A DNA stretch of 64,000 bases from Helicostylum pulchrum. Its lineage: Eukaryota > Mucoromycota > Mucoromycetes > Mucorales > Mucoraceae. The position numbers and the translations under genes were made by a program. A model generated the notes under the pieces. It did not search any database, was not told where the DNA came from, and was given only the letters and a program-made list of their open reading frames with translations. The stretch is from positions 186,001-250,000 of the forward strand of contig JAIXMO010000025.1 in the NCBI GenBank assembly GCA_025677825.1, given 5' to 3'. Below are positions 1-9,535 of the stretch, in pieces (within the stretch, counting starts at the first letter, position 1; every line of letters starts with the position of its first letter).

Positions 1-2256
1 CCATGAACGTAATCAAGTACAAGTCTTAGATATTCACAAAAATAGCGTCTCAAATCGGCCTTGACACTAGACATTAATTTACTGGGAGTTATGCGTTTTT
101 TATTTTCAGGGTCGATAGGTTGTTTAACTTTGGCACCCCAAATTGTTTCACCGTTAACCGTTTGTTTTGCAGTAGGGATCATGAAATTGCTTTCTTGTAG
201 ACCAGGCCTATAGTACATTCGCGTTAGTTTAAATATAGTATAATAACAAAAAGGGAAATACAATACCAATCAGTAATTTTAGTCATCTCTTCAGATTCGT
301 TTCCTAAATCCCGGTAAGAGCATGATGTTGAAAGGTATCCAATATCTATATGACGGTACAAAAAAAGTTAAAATTATTTTCGAGTATATATAAAGCAGAT
401 CTCTACCTAAGCAAATTAGTGCGTTATATTTATGAGCAGAGGCATGTTCAAACTTTCTTTCGACAAAATCATTTTGGGGCCTCCTTCTGCCAGCGTCAAT
501 AGCGAGTACCATGGCACCTCTCATTGCAGCAGAATCACCACGATCATCGGTGATTAAATTACCCATTCTATACTGACTATTGGGAAATGAAGTACCTTTT
601 ATCAAGAAGGCCTTAAGTATCCTCTTTTGTAAGTATGGGGAGTTTCCAAAGCCACCAATCAAATATGTACGTTTGATATTATTATTGGCCTTTTTGATCT
701 GTCTATTTATAAGGGCCAATGTACGCTTTGTAACTTCTTCAAATACTTCTGTCCGCATGATATCGTACGGAATCGTCAATTTACAAACACCAGCGTTACG
801 TTCATACTTCACGCCTTCAGGCAAATATAATTTCAAGTTAGGTACAATAATTGCATCTCTTAATACCACGACGGTATCTATAAAAAAAAAGATATTTAAA
901 GTAAGGGCTTCGACGAAGTTTGATTACAAAAAAAAAAAAGTGTACCTTCTCCAAAATCAGGTCTATGTATATGTTTAAAATCTTCTGCTTTACAAACAAT
1001 ACATTGTCCATCACGATGGTTACCTTCATCAATACGTTCTTTAGAAATGGAACCTATATGTGTCTTCAAAGTTTTGTCATGATCACATTTAGGGAATTTA
1101 AACTCTCTTGAGCGTCTACCAAAATATGGCTACAAATTAAAGAATCAGAGCTGCTATATTACCGAGTTCATAAATTTTTACCTTGATCTCGTTAATAAAT
1201 TTGTCCATAACAGGGGAAAATAATTTATCGCGTTCCTTTTTTTCTTCTTCATCTTTAGCTGTCTCACCCTTGTAACAAAAAAGTGCGAGGAGATCTCGCA
1301 TTTTTTTATCTATAAATATAGAACCGCATCCCTCAATAATATCGGCTGCTAACTGACAACGGCGAAAGGTATCTGCAGGATCGCTAGTAAGGCTTTCTAC
1401 TGTCTCGTAGACTGCAAAATTTACTGTGCCACCACCTGCATCACAAATAATATATTTATCGCCTGGTATCATATTTGGAAAATCAGTATATTGTTTCTCA
1501 CAATGTAAGGCTGCGGCAGAAGATTCGTTGATAATTAATAAACGGTTCCCGTGGTCTTCATCTGTAATTAAACCAGCTTCTTTTGCAACAGCGCGCATAA
1601 TAGATCTTTGCATTTCGTTCCATAGAATAGGTACAGTAACAACAAAACGAATGGTCTCCTTTTTAACTGAAGTTTGACGAGCACCACCAATATTTTTTTG
1701 AATTGTACTAACAGTATGATTATAAATTTCTCTGAAATAATCAATAGTCGCTCTCATATTTTCATTTTCCGTTTTTCTGGCGTTGTTTGTTTTATAGATG
1801 TCATCTTTTTTTGGAACAGATGTAGGAAGTCCCAATCTGAACCGCTCTTTGACTATTTGATCGGGTTTTAACTCGCCATTTTCAATGTGTCGTTGAGCAA
1901 CTCTACCCCAGTGTAACAAATGGAAGTTTCTATCATAAATGATTAGTGATGGTGTTTTGTTTTCGACGTTTATTTGTTCTGGCCTAAAAGAAAAGAAGAA
2001 TGGTTCATAAGTGGTACTTGTTTAGCTTGATTTCATAAATGAATTTACCAGCTTGTAACTATCGTAATATCGGGATATTCCCTATCTCTCAGTTCCTTAT
2101 TAGATAGTTCTGCAGTAAGAGAATAACATGTTCCTGAAAATGTCGTACCGAAATCTATGGAATAACTATTATTATTATTATTATTTCTTCGCAGGTGTTT
2201 CTTTCCCTCTCACCGATACTAATAACGATTCCGTATTTGTAGTATTCGAAAGCCAT
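1..2256 (-). CDS. Double Hsp70-like (HSPA12-type) protein, subfamily A; 3' part beyond window
   Basis: Predicted exons on the minus strand: 2256-2214, 2154-2049, 1983-1182, 1129-946, 877-407, 345-267, 207 to beyond the left edge. The first domain has a good Hsp70/actin-fold signature: phosphate-1 IDFGTTFSG (about residue 14), phosphate-2 YIICDAGGGTVN (about 226) and adenosine motif YLIGGFGNSPYLQ (about 448). After about residue 530 a second copy of the fold starts (ICLDIGYLSTSCSY, then GLQESNF and IWGAKVKQ), joined in frame. Its phosphate-1 motif is degenerate. Intron positions just before the D of phosphate-1 and inside the following W codon occur in both halves and match the paralogue at 4609-8452. 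Exon 4 adds a Cys/His-rich stretch (KCDHDK, then CIVCKAED) absent from the other copies. Known members of the HSPA12 group are atypical Hsp70 ATPases; the role of this protein is unknown. Confidence 0.75.
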
Positions 2257-2269
2257 TTTTCTATAACGA

Positions 2270-3160
2270 CTTAATAGAAAAAGAAGAAAATGAGTGTATG
2301 TTTAAATCTCGTAGTTTTTCTTTTAATATCTACCACATTTGTGTAAGGTGTTACAAAACCAAGTCAAGAATACGATATGATACATTACTGCGCTTCCACC
2401 TCTCTCTCTCGCTTAACAAACGTTTCTCGTTTTTAAGCACTGCGAAATTGTAATGCTTTAGCCTGAATAACTGGATTTTAGAATGTATTTTCCTCTTTGA
2501 AATAAGTTAAATGATTTTGTTGGCGCAGGTGTTACACTAATATGATATCTATGACCAGTCAGTACTGTCCATTTACTTTGTCCCCTTCAAGCCAAAGTTA
2601 AAAAAATTACCGGAAACAGTTTTTATTTTTCCAAAACCTACTATATATATGCTATTGTGAAAATAACTCTGCTAGATGCATTATATTCAAAGTAAAGTTG
2701 CTTTAAATAATAGCTGTAGTTAATTAGAATATTTCCTGGTCGCTTTTTTATTGTTATTTTACTATTGAAGAAAATACGTTGAAAATGGGACACTTTTTGA
2801 AAAATGGGACAACCAATAAAAGTCTAGAACGTTTACTTTTACCTCTGACTTTTACCCCTGACTTTTTTTTATAAACCATGAAAAACCACAAAAGAGCTTT
2901 AGGGAATTCTTGGTACACGTTCAAGCAAAAAATGTGTGACGCATGAGACATTTTTGGTCTGTTGAAATAAGTTGTAACAACAGGTTGTAGACATGTACTT
3001 TTATAAAAATGATTAAATAGATCGCATGAGCAAATAGAACCGCTATTTTATCTCTTTTTTTTAAAAAAATAAACCACTCTTCTTTCTTTTATGTAATTTC
3101 TTCTCTTACATCCATACAAAATGATACTGTTCTTCTTAAAGTAACCACCGTGTAAAAGCG
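2270..3160. other. Intergenic, no gene seen
   Basis: AT-rich sequence upstream of the minus-strand Hsp70-like gene. Only short shadow reading frames are present, and I see no conserved motif. Confidence 0.5.
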
Positions 3161-3169
3161 CTCTAGTCA

Positions 3170-4130
3170 CAAACGCTCAAATGTGTTCCGTCCGAATGTA
3201 ATACTGCTATTTTTTTTTGGCACTTAATAAAGGTAGGCGAAAAAGTAATACGAGCATTGGAAAAAAAATATTGTTTACTGGGCAAATCAACAAATATTAA
3301 TAGTATATTGGTGGCCCAACCAGTTGGCGACTGGGAACTTCCTTCAGAAAATTCACCCTTTTCAACAGCAAGTGAAAGGTGTGTCTTGAATCGCATCATC
3401 AAGACATCACCATTCCACCTGCAATTATCGGATGCAAAATATGTTGAACTGTCTAAATCCATCACCGATATGATAAATAAAGAATGGATCCAATTTCCGC
3501 AATTCAGGTATGCCATTCCACAACTTTTTTCTGGAGTAATAATTATGGATGGATCAGCAGCGCTATTGTTAAATGGCTTGGAACCCTATGACAGGTTTCG
3601 AACTGTTGATGCTCATTTTGAAAGAAGAACCAAATCATCATGATATCAGTCGTTCTCTAGAAAAGAAAACAGAAATGGGTGAATTAAAACCGTTGCTGTT
3701 GAAGAAGATAATACAACTAAAGTGAAAATAGGTCTTTTGACATGTAATTTGTTAGTTACTTCCAGTTTACGAATTGCTAGTCATGCGATAACAACAAACG
3801 GAGTGGTGGAATTAGGTACGAGTACCAATAATTTCTCTCTCAAGGATACCGTTTCGATTTATTTGAATGAAGAATCTATAAAGCTTGCCAAGATTATAAT
3901 CGAAAAAAAAGACGACAATGTCGATCAATTCGTGGAACTATCTGATGCGGTTAAGTCAGGTACACAGTAAGTTTCACTGAATTAATATCCATAATCGACA
4001 ATACCAAGCTTGGCCAACAATTACAAAAATTAGCTGATACCATGACAGCCTCCATTTCCAACGCAAACAAAATGGCAAAAGAGTTATTCATTTTTTATTT
4101 TTCGTCCCTCAGACAAAAAAAAAAAACCTT
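3170..4130 (+). pseudogene. Decayed coding remnant, family not recognised
   Basis: A frame from about 3230 to 3643 has protein-like composition (LVAQPVGDWELPSEN, FPQFRYAIPQLF). A second block at 3722-3970 (LLTCNLLVTSSL, EESIKLAKIIIEKKDDN) and perhaps a third near 4015-4090 (LQKLADTMTASISNANK) follow in other frames. Stops and frame changes separate the blocks, and no start or splice pattern joins them convincingly. I cannot name the family. It lies between two divergently oriented double-Hsp70 genes and may be the remains of a gene or mobile element. Alternatively it is a fast-evolving gene whose introns I failed to place. Confidence 0.35.
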
Positions 4131-4139
4131 CATCACCGT

Positions 4140-4608
4140 TGAATAGTTATTAAATCATAAAGTTTCTGTTTATTATTACATCTTTAAAAGCCCTTGTTTT
4201 ATAAAACCAAAATCTGCTTGATTATATCTTTTATGTAATTATTCAATTAGCCAAATTTTTCGGTTAAACACGCGGGCGTACGCTTTTAATTGATTGTTGT
4301 ACTATTATTTTTCTCTTGATTGTGTATAATAGCTGCTTTATTTACAGTAAGAAACAGGGGACATTTACCTGAAAAAAGAAAAGGAACGAATTTGACAGCT
4401 GTCATTTTCATGCATTTTTCTGATTCGTAAAAACACAACTTTTGCCGTTATATATTCCAAACCTCTTTTTTGATAAGAGTCAGTCTTTCTTTAAACAAGT
4501 CAGGGCTTAGTTGTGCAACTTGGTTTGCTTCTAATCACAAGGTCCCAAAATGAGTACAACATCTACATCTTTCCTTTTCTCTTTCTCCCATTGAAACAAA
4601 AAAAAAAC
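4140..4608. other. Upstream region of double-Hsp70 gene B
   Basis: AT-rich non-coding stretch just before the start codon at 4609. It presumably holds the promoter, but no specific element could be identified. Confidence 0.3.
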
Positions 4609-7600
4609 ATGGTTTTAAAAGATAAAAAGTATGTTGTGGGAATAGGTAAGCATTTACTCCTACAAAAAAAAAAAAGACTACAGTTGATGATCTAACAGTG
4701 TTATTTAGATTTTGGTGCCATATCTTCTGGTCTCTCGATTGCTCATGTAGACAAACCTCATTCAAAATTTACAGTAAATACATGGCTCTATACACCTCGT
4801 TTTAATCGAATATCAAGTGGACCCGAACAATTCCTTACGTCTATCTTGTATAAAGCTAATAAGGAAATACATGGCGGATTTTCTAGAAACGAGACAGAGG
4901 AAGGAGATGTTTATATTGACAATATTAAACAATATATTCTTAATATCGATCAAGCAAACGAAGAACTTGAACAAAAGTTGAAAGGATTAACCATTCAAAA
5001 GGTCGTTACTGATTACTTGAAAAGTTTTCATGCATTGGCTATAGAGCGTTTAAAGAAACAAAAAGACTTTTGCAATAGTTACAACTTTGAACAAGATTTT
5101 AAGCTCGAAAATCTCAGTTATTGTCTATCTTGTCCTACCTCTTTAAATGATTTCTTTGCTGACTGTTTTGTGGAGGCGGGAATTACTGAAAAAGACAATC
5201 TCATTTTTGTATCCGAAGCTGAAGCTACTGCATTTCATTGTCTTAGTATAGATAGACGGACGACCAAAATAGCCCCGGATCAAACTTATTTTGTGTGCGA
5301 TGTTGGCCATAGTTCCTTTGGCGTTTCAAAGATTAAAGCTGATTCTACAGAAAACTTTAGCGAAGTAGAGTTGATATCTGAAGAGCTAGAAAAAGGCTCA
5401 ATGGTGCTAGAAAATAGCTTTATAGATTACTTGAATGAAAATAAGTCCGAGTTAAATTTAAATGAAAGCATTATTAGCAGTTTAGTCGAAACGTTTGTGA
5501 AGGAAATTAAGGTAATCAATTACTGTTTTTTATACACACGTGTGTGTACCTTGTACTAACTGCAATCTCAGTTTTCTTTTGAATTTTCGCAAGAGGATTA
5601 TGGCGAAGGGGGTCATGGCGAAGATTTTAGTGAAGAGGATTATGACGAAGAAGATTTCGGTGAAGAGGATTCTTACGAAGAGGATTCTTACGAAGAGGAT
5701 TTTGATTATGAAAATTTTGATGAAGATAATAAACATAACAAAAGTTTAGTCTTTAAATTACGAGAAGATTCCACTGAGGTTGGACAGGAGCAGGAAGAAG
5801 AAATTATATCACTTTTCAATATTACCAATGTTAACGGCGATCCTATTGAAATCACTATTGATGATTTAGAAAAACATGTATTCTCATCGTATATTGATTA
5901 CCTCATTAATTATATTATGAAAGTTCATCAGGAAAATAATGGTGAATCAAATTTTTTTTTGTGTGGAAAATACAGTTCAGATGCAAATTTCTATAAAAAA
6001 TTATGCACCCAGAATAATGGGACATTTGAACAATTTATTTCTATTATTGAAGATACCAATGTAGATGCTGTCTCTTTGGGTGCTGTTTCTTTTGGATTAA
6101 AAATTAAGAATGTGCAGATCCCTTTTTTCCATGGCGCAAACTCCAATCTCACTAGCTCAGAACCGCAAAAGAATGTGGGAAGTAGTGAAAAGCTCAAAAC
6201 CGAACACAAGTCTAAAGAGTTTGACTTTATTGTCGGTATTGGTAGGTAACTAAAATATGAAGGCGGACATTGTATATTAATATTTGCCATTAGATTTTGG
6301 CACAACTTTTACCGGGTGCTCATATGCTGATCCGAATGATGCTCAGGTTAATGGTCTTAAAGCTATCCATACTATCGAAACAGGCTGGTAATATTAGCTG
6401 TTTTTACTTGTTTATATAATATATCTAATGTTTTTTTAATAATGATGATAGGCCTGGAGGAAATGCTATTATGTCTGGAAAAACGCCTACATTGCTAATG
6501 TACGATAAAAATATGAAGACGAAGTTATGGGGTCAAGAAGCCAAACAAAATGTTGACCGTTATAAAGACCTTAGTCTTTTGCGTAACTTCAAGCCTCTCC
6601 TACATCTCGAAGCTGTTGAAGCACAGTATGGTGTAGGAAATCATGAAATTGCTAGAATACAAGAGGCCAATAAGCACATTTTTAATCCAGTCAGTGGTAC
6701 AAGCCAAGGTCGATATAAACTTAAAAAAGAGAGTGCTCTTAAAAGAATAGGTCCAATTCAAGTCTGTGCTGATTATCTTAAAGAGGTTAAAAAACACGTA
6801 ATCCGACATATTGTTGCTGAAACTAAATTCAAGAAAGGTAAAAAAGGCTATAGTCTGTTCTCAAAATCGTCTGAAAATGAGCCCAAGATCCAATTTGTTC
6901 TTACTGTCCCTGACATATGGAATGAATCAGAAAGAGAAAGTATGGCGCAGATTGCTATCAAAGCTACTGTGATTAAAGAAGATGAGTTAGATGATCTTCT
7001 TATTATCAGCGAGCTTGAAGCGGAAACTCTCTTTTGCGAAAAGAAGTACTCCTACCTTTTTCGAGACCCCGAAAACCCATATTCTGATTCTAATTTTATC
7101 ATTTGTGATGCTGGTGCGCAAACAGTAGGTTTGCTTACTTTTCGTCTGACGCGTAATCAAGAGGATGGTGACCCAATGATCAGTCAAATCGGTAATGGTA
7201 TTGGTGATAATTGCGGATCGGCCTATATAGATAGAGCATTCAAGGAATACTTGTTGAAATTTTATAGAGATATTGGCTTAGAAGTTAAAGACACCGATAC
7301 AAGTTTTGACTTTGTTATGGACGACTTTGCTTTTAACATAAAGGTAATAAATATATATTTACATTTATATGCATATGAAAGACATTTACTCATAAGCTTT
7401 TAAACCGATAGTATAACTTCAAGCCAGATTCTACCGACGCTAGTTTCTGTACAATCAAGTTACCTGCTGAGCGCATAATAACCAATATCCCTAACACAAA
7501 AGAAACAAAACAATATAACTTGATAGAAAGAAATACAAAACTCAAAATTAAACATGCAGATATAAAGGAAAAATTCTTTGATCCTATTATTACAAAAATT

Positions 7601-8452
7601 TTGTTACTTATTAAGCAACAACTGGACCAAGCTTCAAGAAGTAATACCAAAATCAAGGCCATCATGTTAGTCGGCGGTTTTTCACGTAATCCATATTTGC
7701 AGCAGTGTATCCAGGACGAGCTTAGAGGTAATTGCGATGTGATAACTCCAGAGGAAGGTGCTGCTGCTATCTCCAAAGGTGCCGTCTCTTATGGTTTAAA
7801 GCCTAGTTTGATTTCTAAAAAATTTGCTAGCCAGTCTATTGCTTTAGAAGTACGAACACCTTTCGAAAAATCAAAAGGGGACCGTTTCGATAGGGAAGTA
7901 TATAAAGATTATTTTGATGACGAGGTATACTCTAAAAATCGTTTAGAATATTTTGTCAGCCAATCTGACGATTTGCAAGGTGAAAGTCTTAAACTCTTCC
8001 ATAGAACAGTGACTATAGATTATCCCAACAATGCCGTGATAGGTAATACATGTTTTAGACTACTTACTATATATATATACCTACTTATTAAACTTTTCTG
8101 TAATTCAGCCGTCTTTGCATGCGATTTCAAGGAAGAAGATGATAAAGAAAACTGGAGATATGTAAGCAAAAGACATACCAAGATCCTGGAAGAAATAATT
8201 AAATTGCCAGAAGTTGAAGAAATTAACGGGGGTGATCCAGTCCATTTTAATGTTAGTATTCAAATGGATCGTATTGGTGCTACCATTATTATTGAATGCA
8301 AAAACAGATTTATCAATAGAATGATCAGAGATATGACTAATGGCAACGAAACATCTTTGAAAGTAGTTCGTAAATGTGAACTTAATGTAGTGAAAATCAA
8401 AAGACCTTTGGCAGAATATTCTTTAGCTAGATATCCGTTCGCGTTAAGATAA
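4609..8452 (+). CDS. Double Hsp70-like (HSPA12-type) protein, subfamily B, complete
   Basis: Seven exons: 4609-4645, 4709-5511, 5572-6241, 6294-6387, 6452-7343, 7412-8042, 8109-8452; 1156 aa. The first actin-like fold starts with VGIDFGAISSG, but its phosphate-2 (VCDVGHSSFG, about residue 205) and adenosine (FLCGKYSSDANF, about 406) motifs are degenerate. It contains an acidic insert at about 281-325 rich in EED units. A linker (SSEPQKNVGSSEKLK) runs without stop or ATG into a second fold with better motifs: DFGTTFTGCSY (about 503), IICDAGAQTVG (about 750) and IMLVGGFSRNPYLQ (about 916). About 220 residues follow in place of the usual Hsp70 substrate domain. A near-identical copy at the right edge keeps the same frame through the linker, which supports one fused protein. 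It could act as a chaperone-like or regulatory ATPase; that is inference. Confidence 0.82.
5572..5745 (+). repeat. Acidic coding repeats in double-Hsp70 gene B
   Basis: Imperfect 9-15 bp units encode EEDY, EEDF and EEDS blocks inside the first Hsp70-like fold. The same site in the right-edge copy has a longer, cleaner array, so unit number changes between copies. Confidence 0.7.
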
Positions 8453-8739
8453 ATTTTTTTTTTGAAGCTTTCGAAATAGACATCGTTAACCTCTAATAAT
8501 AACTATGAGGCCCAGGGTATTTATATTACTTATGCTGACTATCGATAAAGATATTCCATGGTTTTCCGAAACCGAACCGTTATATTTACTTTTTTTAACG
8601 CGGATAAAATAAACGTATGTGGCGTAACTCCCGCTTGAACTCTTTCGTTTGAGCTTTCTCACTTCAATTATATTGACTCATTTTTCTTTAGTAAATACCT
8701 CTCTCTTGATGTATCATTTTATTAATTAACAAACAAACA

Positions 8740-9225
8740 AAATACTATTGACACTTTCTTCGTATTCTTTCTTTGAAATACATAATTGATTGACTATGCC
8801 TAAATAAGCTAACATAGAACTACCTAACCAACTATTGCTCGTGCGTTCGATTTGACTACCAGTAGCACACACATTGATCTTACTTTGTTATTAGTAAGTA
8901 AATAATCGATTATAAAAAAATCAACTTACACCAGATACCATCATAGGTAAATCGTTGCTTAATATTTTGGTAAATCCAGGGAAAACAGTATTTCCACCAA
9001 TGACAATGACAATTTAAGAGTAAAGGGAGTAAATCGATATCGCGCACACTAATTCTATTGAAAACTAATTGAGAGACACCAGAAGCTATATTTAAAGACG
9101 GTCTAAATCTGAAAGAAATCCACCTTAAATCGAATAGTGATGAAAAGGGCGACTGAAGTCGTCCTGGAGAAATGTACCCGCTACTATAGTAGTTAAGCGA
9201 AGTAAAGTAGAGGGAACGGTACATA
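8740..9225 (-). pseudogene. ARP4-like actin-related protein, decayed 3' part
   Basis: Minus-strand frames read in order: SLNIASGVSQLVFNRI, then a frame change near 9020, then NIVIVIGGNTVFPGFTKIL, then an apparent GT-AG intron (about 8930 to 8870), then CATGSQIERTSNSWLGSS and LCISKKEYEES. This is the order of the C-terminal part of ARP4/BAF53-type nuclear actin-related proteins (ATP-site VxGGNT, WLGGS, then WISKxEYEE in the family). The frameshift and the absence of an upstream actin body argue for a pseudogene or gene fragment. It converges on the double-Hsp70 gene, and the same tail is found beside that gene's copy near 60.4 kb. The ARP4 assignment over other ARPs rests on the ATGSQIER and SKKEYEE segments. 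Confidence 0.6.
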
Positions 9226-9501
9226 AGTCATAGAAATCTACAATGCTATCTTCACTAGTTATTTCAAAAGTCGACGCATGGTTCGACCGGTTGATATTAT
9301 GAGCGGCATCGCCAGTTGAAGCCATTTCATAGATGTGATGTCCATGAACGCGATAGTACCATTCGAACATTTTTAAAAGATATGTACGATTTATCAGTAC
9401 CAGCAACAGCGCCAGAAACAAAACAGTTGATTCAAGCTCAAGATCTCAGATACCTTGCAAAAAAAAATGCAAGTAAGAAAGAGATAATTGTTGATACGTA
9501 A
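9226..9501. other. Unassigned coding-like segments next to ARP remnant
   Basis: Reading frames on both strands (minus: FEWYYRVHGHHIYEMAS and DSIVDFYDLCTVPS; plus: FLKDMYDLSVPATAPETKQL) look protein-like but cannot both be real. None was recognised. They are probably remains of a disrupted gene. Confidence 0.25.
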
Positions 9502-9512
9502 TCGCTGTATAA

Positions 9513-9534
9513 TTGAAGTGTAGATACTTCAATT
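9513..9534. other. Small perfect inverted repeat
   Basis: ATTGAAGT is followed after six bases by ACTTCAAT, giving an 8-bp stem in a non-coding stretch. Its function is unknown and it could be chance. Confidence 0.3.
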
Positions 9535-9535
9535 A

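Noticed and set aside
580..978. Plus-strand open frame of 132 codons over the Hsp70-like exons
   Set aside because: It is the shadow of the minus-strand gene and has no protein-family features.
4609..8452. Reading the locus as two adjacent Hsp70-like genes
   Set aside because: There is no stop between the halves, no ATG near the second phosphate-1 motif, and the linker and intron phase are the same in the right-edge copy.
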